64,000 bases of DNA. It comes from Allofournierella massiliensis. Lineage in GTDB: Bacteria; Bacillota; Clostridia; Oscillospirales; Ruminococcaceae. The notes beneath the pieces were generated by a model. That model searched no databases. It was given only the letters and a program-made list of their open reading frames with translations, and had not been told where the DNA came from. The stretch covers positions 38,981 to 102,980 of the forward strand of contig NZ_SLUM01000015.1 of NCBI RefSeq assembly GCF_004345265.1, given 5' to 3'. The translations under genes were made by a program, and so were the position numbers. Positions 57,238 through 64,000 of the stretch are shown here, piece by piece. The stretch's first letter is position 1. Each line of letters opens with the position of its first letter.

Positions 57238-58338
57238 TCACGGCTCCCACTGGTTGATGACGTCGATCACATACTGCTGCTCCTCGGCGGTCATGCCGTT
57301 GTACATGGGCAGGCTGAGCACCTCGCCGGCATAGCGCTCGGCAATGGGGAAATCCCCCACACCGAAGCCCAGATAGGCATACGCCTCGGACAGATGCGGC
57401 GGGATGGGATAATGGATGATGGTGCCGATGCCCTTCTCCTTCAGGTAAGCGGCCAGCGCGTCGCGCCCATTGGGCACATGCACCACATACTGATGCCAGG
57501 TGCAGTCCGCACCGGGGCGGATTTTGGGCAGCTGTACATGGGGGTTTTTCAATTTGTCGTTGTAGGTTCCGGCAATGGCGCAGCGCTCGGCGTTGAAGTC
57601 GTCCAGATGGGTCAGCTTCACCCGCAGCAGGCCCGCCTGCAGCTCGTCCAGCCGGGAGTTGGTGCCCACCACCTGGTTGTGGTAGCGCTTTTCGCTGCCG
57701 TAGTTGCGGTAGACCCGGAACTTTTGGGCCAGCTCGTCGCTGTTTGTCACGATGCAGCCCGCGTCGCCAAAGGCGCCGCAGCCCTTGGTGGGATAGAAGG
57801 AGAAGCAGCCCACATCACCGAAGGTGCCCACGGTCTGGCCCTGCCAGTGGTTGCCGTGGCTCTGGGCGCAGTCCTCCACCACCTTCAGATCATGGGCCTT
57901 CGCAATGGCCATGATACGGGTCATATCGCAGGACTGGCCGTACAGATGCACCGCCAGAATGGCTTTGGTTTTGGGGGTGATGGCAGCTTCAATCTTTTCC
58001 GCGTCGATGTTGTCGTATTCGTCCGGCTCCACAAATACCGGGGTGGCCCCGTTCATGGAGATGCCCATCACACAGGCAATGTAGGCATTGGAGCAGACGA
58101 TCACCTCGTCGCCCGCGCCCACGCCCAGCAGACGGAAGCTGATCCACAGTGCATCCAGCCCGCTGGCCAGACCCACACAGTGCTTCGCGCCGATGTAGGC
58201 AGCCCACTCCTTTTCAAAAGCCTCCACCTCTTTGCCAAGCACATACCAGCCGCTGCGCAGCACCTGCAGTGCCTTCTGCTCATACTCCGCCGCGTGCAGG
58301 CTGTACTGGCGGCCCAGATCGTTGGGCATGATATTCAT
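57238..58338 (-). CDS. fdtB: sugar 3-aminotransferase, DegT/DnrJ/EryC1 family (FdtB/QdtB-like)
   Basis: PLP enzyme of 366 aa. SGLDALWISFRLLG binds the cofactor phosphate region; DCAQSHGNHWQGQTVG supplies the Asp that contacts the ring, and FYPTKGCGAFGDAGC has the Schiff-base Lys (about residue 183). GTNSRLDELQAGLLRVKL and HIYPIPPHL-like IIHYPIPPHLSEAY complete the active site. Paired with FdtA it makes a dTDP-3-amino-3,6-dideoxyhexose. The usual N-acetyltransferase (FdtC/QdtC) is not next to it. The start is the ATG at 58338 after GGAGGG; first gene of the operon. Confidence 0.9.
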   Translation of the reverse strand: MNIMPNDLGRQYSLHAAEYEQKALQVLRSGWYVLGKEVEAFEKEWAAYIGAKHCVGLASGLDALWISFRLLGVGAGDEVIVCSNAYIACVMGISMNGATPVFVEPDEYDNIDAEKIEAAITPKTKAILAVHLYGQSCDMTRIMAIAKAHDLKVVEDCAQSHGNHWQGQTVGTFGDVGCFSFYPTKGCGAFGDAGCIVTNSDELAQKFRVYRNYGSEKRYHNQVVGTNSRLDELQAGLLRVKLTHLDDFNAERCAIAGTYNDKLKNPHVQLPKIRPGADCTWHQYVVHVPNGRDALAAYLKEKGIGTIIHYPIPPHLSEAYAYLGFGVGDFPIAERYAGEVLSLPMYNGMTAEEQQYVIDVINQWEP

Positions 58339-58401
58339 CAACGCAATTCCCTCCTGCTGTAACGGCCCGCCGCTGCGGCAGGCCAAACATATTCATGGTA
58401 T

Positions 58402-58430
58402 ATTTTACCCCATCCCACCCCAAAGCGCAA
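58402..58430 (-). promoter_or_regulatory. promoter of the 3-amino-sugar/ABC exporter operon
   Basis: Minus strand: TTGCGC (58430-58425), 17 bp, TAAAAT (58407-58402), 64 bp before the fdtB ATG. Confidence 0.5.
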
Positions 58431-58493
58431 CAAGAATTCCCGCAAAAGCCCTTCGTCCCTTTGCGGAAATGCTTTTCCTTTTTGGCAAAAGCG

Positions 58494-58545
58494 CAAAAAG
58501 CGGCCCGCCGCCACGGAAAACCTGTTCCCGTGGGCGGCGGGCCGC
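58494..58545 (-). terminator. terminator of the D,D-carboxypeptidase gene
   Basis: A stem of about 16 bp, GCGGCCCGCCGCCACGG against CCCGTGGGCGGCGGGCCGC with one bulge, followed on the minus strand by TTTTTGCG, 26 bp after the stop. Confidence 0.85.
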
Positions 58546-58571
58546 CCGGTTTTCATCGGATCTCCTTGCGC

Positions 58572-60005
58572 TCAGCGCCGGGGCAGATCGGTTTGTTCAT
58601 CGTGCCCTTCCTTTGTGGAGGGGCGGCGTACATCCAGCGTCTGCACCGGGGTGGAATTCACTGCTCCAGTGCGGGTAATGATCTGGAAATCCGCCGGCAG
58701 GCCGGTTTCCCTGGCCCGCTTTGCCGCCAGGCTCTGCAGCCCTCCGCCACCGCGGATCAGACGCACCGCCAGCAGAATGGCGATTGCCGCCGCGGCCACT
58801 GCCACGCCGATGCCCAGATACATGCGCCCGTCGCCGGCGGTCTTTTGCGGCACATAGGTGTTGGCCTGCAGAATCTGCTCCAGCCCGCTTACCGTCAGCC
58901 CCACGGTGCGCAGGGTGGTGGGCTGAAGGGTGTTTTCCTTCAGCAAATAGGTAACCGTGGCGGAAAAGCCCTGCCCCAGCACATACTGTTCCGGAATATC
59001 AAATTCCGCGGTCACATCCGCTTCGGTGAAAGCATCATTCAGCAGCACATCGGCCCCCTGAGCCGCCACCTGTACATTGCCCAGACTTTCGAAGCCGCCG
59101 CCCACCAGCGACACCTCATAGGTATCCTGCGGGCTGGCAATGCTCACCCGCCGGAAATGGGCAAAGGCATAGTCCAGAAGGGCAGCGGCATCCTTGTAGT
59201 TGCCGTTGAGCCCCACCGATTTGAGCACCACCACAATCAGATTCAGGCCGTCCTGCTCGGCATAGCCCACATAGGTGTAGCCCGCCTGATCGTGGAAGCC
59301 GCTCTTGCCGCCCTTTTCATAAGCCCGGTACAGCAGCGGTCCGCCCACCCGAAGCCAGTCGGTGCAGTGGAAGGCACGCTCCGGCTGCAGGTTGGTGGCG
59401 GCCATGCGCCACTCGTCGTTGCGGCAGAATACATCCATGAACCCGGGCTGCTGCATGGCCCAGCGGGTCAGGTTCGCCATATCCCGGGCGCTGGTGTAAT
59501 GGTTTTCATCATACAGGCCGTGGGGGTTTGCATAGTGGGTGTTGGTAAGCCCCAGCTCCTGTGCCTTGGCGTTCATCTTCTCCACACCGCTGGCAATGGT
59601 GCCGTCGTCGCCAAAATACTCCGCCAGCGCGTTGGCGCCGTCGTTGGCGCTCTCCAGCTGGGTGCCATAGATCACATCCTCCAGCGTTACCACCTCGCCG
59701 GGCAGCAGCGCAATGTGGGTGGAGTTGGATTCCAGACTGTGGGCCACATCGTAATCGATGGTCAGCTGGGCGGACCAGTCGCCCTGCGCTTTTTCCATGG
59801 TGAGCCCCAGGGTCATGATCTTGGTGATCGAGGCCGGATAGAGCACCTCGTCGGGATTCTTTTCCATGATGACCTGGCCGGTGTCCGCGTCCATGACCAC
59901 ATAGGCCTCGCAGGTCACCTGGGGCAGGTCCTCCGCCGCAGCGGTGGGGGCCAGCACAGCTGCGCCCAGCACAGCGGCGGCCAATATTGAAACCAGTTTT
60001 TTCAA
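58572..60005 (-). CDS. D-alanyl-D-alanine carboxypeptidase (DacF/PBP5-like, S11 family)
   Basis: Secreted, membrane-anchored low-molecular-weight penicillin-binding protein of 477 aa. Signal peptide residues 1-24 (ILAAAVLGAAVLAPTAAAE). Active-site motifs: Ser59-Ile-Thr-Lys62, Ser119-Ala-Asn121 and Lys234-Ser-Gly236. A PBP5_C-like beta domain follows (about 260-380), then a TM helix (about 400-425) and a basic cytoplasmic tail of about 50 residues. It trims the terminal D-Ala from peptidoglycan; relatives act in sporulation. The start is TTG at 60005 behind AAAGGATG. Confidence 0.9.
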   Translation of the reverse strand: MKKLVSILAAAVLGAAVLAPTAAAEDLPQVTCEAYVVMDADTGQVIMEKNPDEVLYPASITKIMTLGLTMEKAQGDWSAQLTIDYDVAHSLESNSTHIALLPGEVVTLEDVIYGTQLESANDGANALAEYFGDDGTIASGVEKMNAKAQELGLTNTHYANPHGLYDENHYTSARDMANLTRWAMQQPGFMDVFCRNDEWRMAATNLQPERAFHCTDWLRVGGPLLYRAYEKGGKSGFHDQAGYTYVGYAEQDGLNLIVVVLKSVGLNGNYKDAAALLDYAFAHFRRVSIASPQDTYEVSLVGGGFESLGNVQVAAQGADVLLNDAFTEADVTAEFDIPEQYVLGQGFSATVTYLLKENTLQPTTLRTVGLTVSGLEQILQANTYVPQKTAGDGRMYLGIGVAVAAAAIAILLAVRLIRGGGGLQSLAAKRARETGLPADFQIITRTGAVNSTPVQTLDVRRPSTKEGHDEQTDLPRR

Positions 60006-60078
60006 ACCGAATACATCCTTTACCTGTTGGTTTTCCGTTCGCTTTCGCAATTTCGCAATACACTGCTTTAACTGATTT

Positions 60079-60108
60079 ATTATAGCCTACCGGCCGCCCC
60101 CGGTTCAA
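60079..60108 (-). promoter_or_regulatory. promoter of the D,D-carboxypeptidase gene
   Basis: Minus strand: TTGAAC (60108-60103), 18 bp, TATAAT (60084-60079), 73 bp before the TTG start. Confidence 0.6.
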
Positions 60109-60168
60109 GTTCTCCACAAAATTTCCACAGAATGTTTGCAAGCCTCTGCACCGCGGCATGGGTTTTTA

Positions 60169-60177
60169 TGCTATGAT
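60169..60177 (+). promoter_or_regulatory. extended -10 promoter of the cyclo-ligase gene
   Basis: TGCTATGAT (60169-60177) is an extended -10 element 52 bp before the ATG. No good -35 is seen at the right distance. Confidence 0.45.
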
Positions 60178-60228
60178 ACAATCAAATGGTCAAAATGGCG
60201 GCATTTGCCCAAAAGGAGGTTTTTCACC

Positions 60229-60813
60229 ATGACAATACACCCCTCCGCTGTGCCGGAGCACAAGGCCGCGCTGCGGGCACAGGCCCGTGCGTTTCTGGCC
60301 GCGGCCGGCCCGGAGCAGACTGCCGCCTGGGGCCGGGCCATGGCCGAACATCTGACCAAAAGCGATCTCTGGCGGCGCGCCGGGTCAGTGTTCTGCTTTG
60401 TGAGCACCCCCCGCGAACCGGGCACCCGGCCCATTCTGGAACGAGCACTGGCCGAAGGCAAAACCCTCTGCGTGCCCCGCACCGGGCCGGAAGGCTTTAT
60501 GGAGGCTGTACCGGTGGATTCCCTCGAACAGCTGGCCTCCGCCCGCTTCGGGCTGCTGGAGCCTGCGCCCGACCTGCCGGCCCTTGCCCCTGAACAGCTG
60601 GAGCTGGTGGTCGCCCCCTGCCTGATGGCAGCGCCCGGCGGGCTGCGGCTGGGCCAGGGCGGCGGTTACTACGACCGCTTCCTGCCCCGCTGCCGCTGCC
60701 CGGTGGTGCTGCTTTGCCCCACCGGTCTGGTTCAGTCCGACCTGCCCGCCGAAGCCCATGACCGCCGGGCTGATCTTGTGCTTACCGAAGAGGGTTTTCT
60801 TTCCGGAACCTAA
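60229..60813 (+). CDS. fthC: 5-formyltetrahydrofolate cyclo-ligase
   Basis: ATP-dependent enzyme that returns 5-formyl-THF to 5,10-methenyl-THF. The N-terminal helix KAALRAQARAFLAAA, the substrate loop VFCFVSTPREPGTRP, VPRTGPEG, and the C-terminal LGQGGGYYDRFLPR (about residues 139-152) with the ATP-binding glycines are diagnostic. At 194 aa it has normal length. The start is the ATG at 60229 behind AAAAGGAGG. Its stop overlaps the stop of the convergent dpaB gene by 4 bp, so there is no separate terminator. Confidence 0.93.
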   Translation: MTIHPSAVPEHKAALRAQARAFLAAAGPEQTAAWGRAMAEHLTKSDLWRRAGSVFCFVSTPREPGTRPILERALAEGKTLCVPRTGPEGFMEAVPVDSLEQLASARFGLLEPAPDLPALAPEQLELVVAPCLMAAPGGLRLGQGGGYYDRFLPRCRCPVVLLCPTGLVQSDLPAEAHDRRADLVLTEEGFLSGT

Positions 60814-61385
60814 ACGTTGAGCACCGGGCCCAGCTGGCGGCCCCGCAGGGCGCATTCCAGCGTATCCCGGATCAGAGAAAAATCGCTTTGCAGGCTGCTG
60901 GGCTTTTTCAGGTAATCGTCCTGCGCAAAAGGTACCATATAATAGTGCTTGCGGTTGGTCAATGCCGCCAGATTGGAAAAGCTGGCAGCCAGCCCATCAT
61001 TGGTGGAAAGAGCAATGACCACCGGCCTGCCGCTGCGCAGCATGCTTTTCGCCCCCAGGGTGACCGGCGTGTCGCTGATGCCGTGGGCCAGCTTTGCAAG
61101 GGTGTTGCCGGTGCAGGGGGCAATCACCATGGCCTGCGCCATGTTTTTGGGCCCCAGCGGTTCGGCCCCCTGCAGGGTTTCGATGGGCGGCGTGCCGCAC
61201 AGCTGCTCCAGCCGCCGCTTCCAGTCCGCCGCCGCGCCGAACCGGGTGTCCAGCCCGGCAGCGTTGAAGCTCATCAGCGGCAGCACCCTTACCCCGCTGT
61301 TCACCAGCTCTTCCATACGCGGAAGAATGCTCTCGAAGGTGCAGAAGCTGCCGCACAGCGCCCACACCACAGTTTTCTCGTTCAT
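60810..61385 (-). CDS. dpaB: dipicolinate synthase subunit B
   Basis: Flavoprotein-like subunit (SpoVFB, 191 aa) of the enzyme that makes dipicolinic acid for the spore core. VVWALCGSFCTFESILPRM opens the fold; VLPLMSFNA, GPKNMAQAMVIAPCTGNTLAKLAHG and DTPVTLGAKSMLRSGRPVV match the family. The start is the ATG at 61385 overlapping the dpaA stop (ATGA), behind GGAGGG; a GTG two codons earlier is too close to that site. Its presence marks a spore-former or a descendant of one. Confidence 0.95.
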   Translation of the reverse strand: MNEKTVVWALCGSFCTFESILPRMEELVNSGVRVLPLMSFNAAGLDTRFGAAADWKRRLEQLCGTPPIETLQGAEPLGPKNMAQAMVIAPCTGNTLAKLAHGISDTPVTLGAKSMLRSGRPVVIALSTNDGLAASFSNLAALTNRKHYYMVPFAQDDYLKKPSSLQSDFSLIRDTLECALRGRQLGPVLNV

Positions 61386-62182
61386 ACGCACAATCCCTCC
61401 TCACACAGCATGGCCAGCACCGTGTCGGCCACAAATTCCCCGGCAGTCACCGGCGCACAGCGGGCAGGCAGGCTCAGCGCCCGGATGGCCCGGATGCCCA
61501 GCTCCTCCGCCGCTTCCAGATCCACCCCGCCGGGCAGGCTGGCCAGATCGATCACCAGACTGCCCGGTGCCAGCGCCTCCAGCTCCCGGTGGCCCAGCAT
61601 CGGAGCCGGAATGGTGTTCACCACCGTTTCAAAGCCCGGCAGCCGATGCGTCAGTTCTTCCAGCCCGCAGGCATTCAGGCCCCTGCTTTCCGCCTGCGCC
61701 CGCTGGCCTGGGCTTCGGGCTGCCACCGTGACCCGGGCGCCCAGCGCCGCCAGCCGCACCGCCAATGCCGCACCGCACCGGCCGTAGCCCAGCACCAGCA
61801 CCGGACTGTGCCACAGCGTGCGGGTACGGTTTTGCAGCAAAAGGGCGATACAGCCCTCGGCGGTGGGGATGGCGTTCAGCACCGCCAGCTCCTCCCTGGC
61901 CAGATAATCCCGCAGCGGCACCCCAGCCTGTGCGGCCGCCTGGGCCGCCGCCGGGCCTACTCTTCCCCCAAAGGCCACCGCCCCGGGCTTTGCCCCGGCC
62001 AGCAGCCGGGTCAGGCTTTCGCTTTCGCCGCCCAGAGGCATGGGCAGCAGAATCACGTCCGCTGCGGCCAGCCGTTCTCCCCCCACCACCTGCCAGCCCC
62101 GCTGGCGCAGACGGTCCGCTGCCGCCCGCTGGCGGGCATCCGCCCCCAGCACGGCAAACACCGTCTTTCTTTCGTTTGCCAT
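61382..62182 (-). CDS. dpaA: dipicolinate synthase subunit A
   Basis: Dehydrogenase-like subunit (SpoVFA, 266 aa). The N-terminal part has VFAVLGADARQRAAADRLR and ADVILLPMPLGGESE. The NAD(P)-binding core reads VLVLGYGRCGAALAVRLAALGA (about residues 143-164), followed by GFETVVNTIPAPML and LVIDLASLPGGVD. It precedes dpaB with a 4-bp overlap, as in Bacillus. The start is the ATG at 62182 after GGGGGAG. Normally expressed in the mother cell under sigma-K; a loose CATA-type element lies upstream (about 62245-62256, minus strand) but is weak. Confidence 0.93.
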   Translation of the reverse strand: MANERKTVFAVLGADARQRAAADRLRQRGWQVVGGERLAAADVILLPMPLGGESESLTRLLAGAKPGAVAFGGRVGPAAAQAAAQAGVPLRDYLAREELAVLNAIPTAEGCIALLLQNRTRTLWHSPVLVLGYGRCGAALAVRLAALGARVTVAARSPGQRAQAESRGLNACGLEELTHRLPGFETVVNTIPAPMLGHRELEALAPGSLVIDLASLPGGVDLEAAEELGIRAIRALSLPARCAPVTAGEFVADTVLAMLCEEGLCV

Positions 62183-62518
62183 CACTTGCGCTCCCCCTTT
62201 TTTGTGATTTTGCGGCCAGGGGCCGCACTGCTTTTGCCCATGCTATGCCCGCTGCGGCGCAAGTGTGCGGCAACATTTTGCCTTGGCATTTTGGTAAAAA
62301 ATTCACCTGCTTTTTCGCCAAAACGGAAAATTTCATCGAACGCATCCCAAAAAATCCCCTGAAAGTGTTTATTTTGTGGAGCAAAAATTATATAATGATA
62401 GCTACAGAAATCCATATTCGGCGCGCAAATCTGTGTCGGATACATTTGCGACGGCTTTCGTCTGGGCCGCCGACCATCCTTTTGGGAATACCATCATGCT
62501 AAGGAGAGGTGGATCATA
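62183..62518. other. intergenic region between dpaA and murC
   Basis: About 336 bp with no convincing gene. It holds the upstream region of the sporulation pair, an A/T-rich centre and the murC promoter. A minus-strand ORF that runs through it (62402-63922) is a shadow of murC. Confidence 0.6.
62368..62396 (+). promoter_or_regulatory. murC promoter
   Basis: TTTATT (62368-62373), 17 bp, TATAAT (62391-62396), leaving a leader of about 115 nt before the murC ATG, which has AAGGAGAGG upstream. Confidence 0.5.
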
Positions 62519-63892
62519 ATGAACTTCCTGAGCGGCTTTAACGCCAATCTGCTGGACGGCGTCAAGCGCCTCCATTTTATCGGCATCGGCGGCAGCGGTA
62601 TGTATCCGCTGGTGCAGATCCTGCATGCCCGGGGCTACACCATCACCGGCAGCGACGTGAACGAGGGCAGCATCATTGATTCGGAGCGGGCCATGGGCAT
62701 TCAGGTGTTCATGGGGCACGACGCCAAAAACGTGCTGGGGGCAGACATGATCGTCTACTCCGCCGCCATTCATAAAGACAACCCGGAAATCAGGGAAGCA
62801 GACGCCCGGGGCATTCCCATGCTGGAGCGCAGCGTTCTGCTGGGCTATGTGAGCCGCCTGTACCCCCGCAGCATCTGCGTGGCGGGCACCCACGGCAAAA
62901 CCACTGCCACCTCCATGATCACCAGTCTGCTGGAGCTGGCCGGCCAGGATCCCGCCGCGGTGATTGGCGGCAAGCTGCCCCTGATCGGAGGCTACGGCAA
63001 GAACGGCAGCGGTAACACCATCGTGATCGAGGCCTGCGAATTTGCCGAGACCTTTTTGCATCTGACCCCGGACATTGCGGTGCTGCTGAACATCGACAAC
63101 GATCATCTGGACTACTACGGCACCATGGGCCAGCTGAAGTTTGCCTTCAAGAAATTCGCCCTGATGGCCCGCCATACCATTGTGGCCAACGCGGACGATA
63201 CCAACGTGGTGCAGGTAATCAACAGTCTGGATCGTGCAGTGCGCACCTTCGGCATCAACTCCGAGGCGGATTATCAGGCGGTGAACATCCGTGAGCACAA
63301 GCCCGGCTTCTATGAATTCGATGTGCTGGAGTGGGGTTACCCGGTGGCCCACCTGAAGCTGAGCGCCCCCGGCTACCACAACATCTACAATGCGCTGGCC
63401 ATGGCCGCCTGCTGCTTCACCGTTGGCCTGACCGGCGAGGACGCCGCCGCAGCCGCCGAGAGCTTTAAGGGCGCGGGCCGTCGGTTCGAAATTCTGGGCG
63501 AGTTCAACGGCGTGACCGTGGCGGACGACTACGCCCACCATCCCACCGAGATCGCCGCCACCCTGAAAACCGCCCACGCGCTGGGCTACAACAAGGTATG
63601 GGCGGTGCATCAGCCCTTCACCTACAGCCGCACCCGCGAGCTGCTGGACGACTTTGCCAGGGTTCTGGCGGACACCGATCAGGTGGTGCTGACCCCCATC
63701 ATGGGCAGCCGCGAGGTTGACGACGGCAGCGTGAAGAGCGAGGATCTGGCCGCGAAGATTCCCGGCTGCGTGGTGGTGGCCGGCCTGAAGGAGGCCGCCG
63801 ACTATGTGAAGGAGCACGCACAGCCCGGCGATTTTGTGATCACCATGGGCTGCGGCGACATTTACAAGGCCGCCCACATGATGCTGGAATAA
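62519..63892 (+). CDS. murC: UDP-N-acetylmuramate--L-alanine ligase
   Basis: ATP-dependent Mur ligase that adds L-Ala, the first residue of the peptidoglycan stem peptide. The UDP-binding N-terminal domain has HFIGIGGSGMYPLVQIL and VYSAAI; the ATP-binding domain has VAGTHGKTTATSMI (about residues 121-134) and LLNIDNDHLDYYG; the C-terminal domain has DDYAHHPTEIAATL and VHQPFTYSRT. At 457 aa the gene is full length. It stands alone rather than in a dcw cluster. An apparent IS end begins 18 bp downstream. Confidence 0.96.
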   Translation: MNFLSGFNANLLDGVKRLHFIGIGGSGMYPLVQILHARGYTITGSDVNEGSIIDSERAMGIQVFMGHDAKNVLGADMIVYSAAIHKDNPEIREADARGIPMLERSVLLGYVSRLYPRSICVAGTHGKTTATSMITSLLELAGQDPAAVIGGKLPLIGGYGKNGSGNTIVIEACEFAETFLHLTPDIAVLLNIDNDHLDYYGTMGQLKFAFKKFALMARHTIVANADDTNVVQVINSLDRAVRTFGINSEADYQAVNIREHKPGFYEFDVLEWGYPVAHLKLSAPGYHNIYNALAMAACCFTVGLTGEDAAAAAESFKGAGRRFEILGEFNGVTVADDYAHHPTEIAATLKTAHALGYNKVWAVHQPFTYSRTRELLDDFARVLADTDQVVLTPIMGSREVDDGSVKSEDLAAKIPGCVVVAGLKEAADYVKEHAQPGDFVITMGCGDIYKAAHMMLE

Positions 63893-63909
63893 TCCGATTG
63901 CAGGCAAAA

Positions 63910-64000
63910 GGGGCTGTTGCAAAATAGCCTAAAATGAAAAAAATGAGATAGACTTCCCCGAAAGGGTTGCCTATCTCATTTTTTGTTGTAGTCTGAAACT
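63910..64000. mobile_element. probable end of an insertion sequence (continues off window)
   Basis: Right after murC comes GGGGCTGTTGCAAAATAG. I associate GGCTGTTGCAAAA-type termini with several transposase families, including IS1182-like elements. No transposase frame is visible within the last 90 bases, so this is a terminus at best. The element would extend to the right of the window. Confidence 0.45.
63938..63984. terminator. bidirectional terminator hairpin near the window end
   Basis: AAAAAATGAGATAG (63938-63951) and CTATCTCATTTTTT (63971-63984) form a perfect 14-bp stem with a CCCC/GGG pairing in the loop. It can stop murC transcription and, from the other side, the transposase expected beyond the window. 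Confidence 0.75.

Noticed and set aside
62183..62300. Sigma-K promoter for dpaA
   Set aside because: A CATAGCATG with AC about 15-17 bases upstream is present on the minus strand, but the match is loose and the region is GC-rich, so it is mentioned only in the dpaA entry.
1..64000. CRISPR array or cas genes
   Set aside because: No regularly spaced direct repeats of 25-40 bp and no Cas-like proteins were seen on either strand.

Overview
The window is a contiguous piece of a GC-rich Clostridia (Firmicutes) chromosome, most like the gut Oscillospiraceae/Ruminococcaceae (Faecalibacterium, Subdoligranulum and Gemmiger relatives). This placement is an inference from gene content and style: dipicolinate synthase (spore formation), LuxS, Trk/Ktr potassium uptake, HemW, TTG/GTG starts behind strong AGGAGG sites, sigma-A type promoters and IS3-family insertions. 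No rRNA is present to confirm it.

Bases 1 to about 14.9 kb are the right end of an integrated mobile element. A leftward operon encodes DNA processing and conjugation-type proteins: a small coupled ORF, a YqaJ-type exonuclease, a RecD2-type helicase, a candidate annealing protein, a CHC2/Toprim primase, a PcfK-like (AcrIIA9-related) protein, a DUF7666-like protein, PcfJ, three unknowns and the start of an NAD-dependent DNA ligase that runs off the window. It is driven by a strong promoter with a symmetric operator and has a long structured leader containing a terminator hairpin. Divergently, excisionase and tyrosine integrase genes point at an intact tRNA-Arg(CCT), the probable attachment site. 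A truncated second tRNA copy and a candidate 6S-like RNA lie just beyond.

From 15.4 to 22.9 kb there is backbone: a potassium transporter, a DUF6056 membrane protein, an IS3-family element with a broken orfB, a SulP anion transporter and peptidase T. From 23.0 to 31.8 kb a rightward operon makes and uses UDP-N-acetyl-L-fucosamine (capE, capF, capG, a WbuB-like transferase, a GT2 plus DUF2304 pair, an MBOAT acyltransferase and its SGNH partner). This suggests an O-acylated, FucNAc-containing surface glycan. A YclNOPQ-like siderophore ABC operon with a DtxR-like dyad follows on the other strand.

From 35.8 to 40 kb a leftward group holds luxS, yfcE, a Wzy-like membrane protein and an unusual fusion of a PglD-type acyltransferase to an N-acetylhexosamine 1-kinase. 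From 40 to 50 kb come an XRE-membrane fusion, a BI-1 protein, hemW, a beta-CASP nuclease, an SsuABC-type ABC system with a divergent Crp/Fnr regulator, a GtrB-like transferase and a flavin reductase. From 50.2 to 58.4 kb a second glycan operon runs leftward: 3-amino-sugar genes (fdtB, fdtA), rmlC, an ABC exporter pair and two tandem-duplicated double-domain glycosyltransferases. The last part holds a D,D-carboxypeptidase, 5-formyl-THF cyclo-ligase, dipicolinate synthase A and B, murC, and what looks like the end of another insertion sequence.
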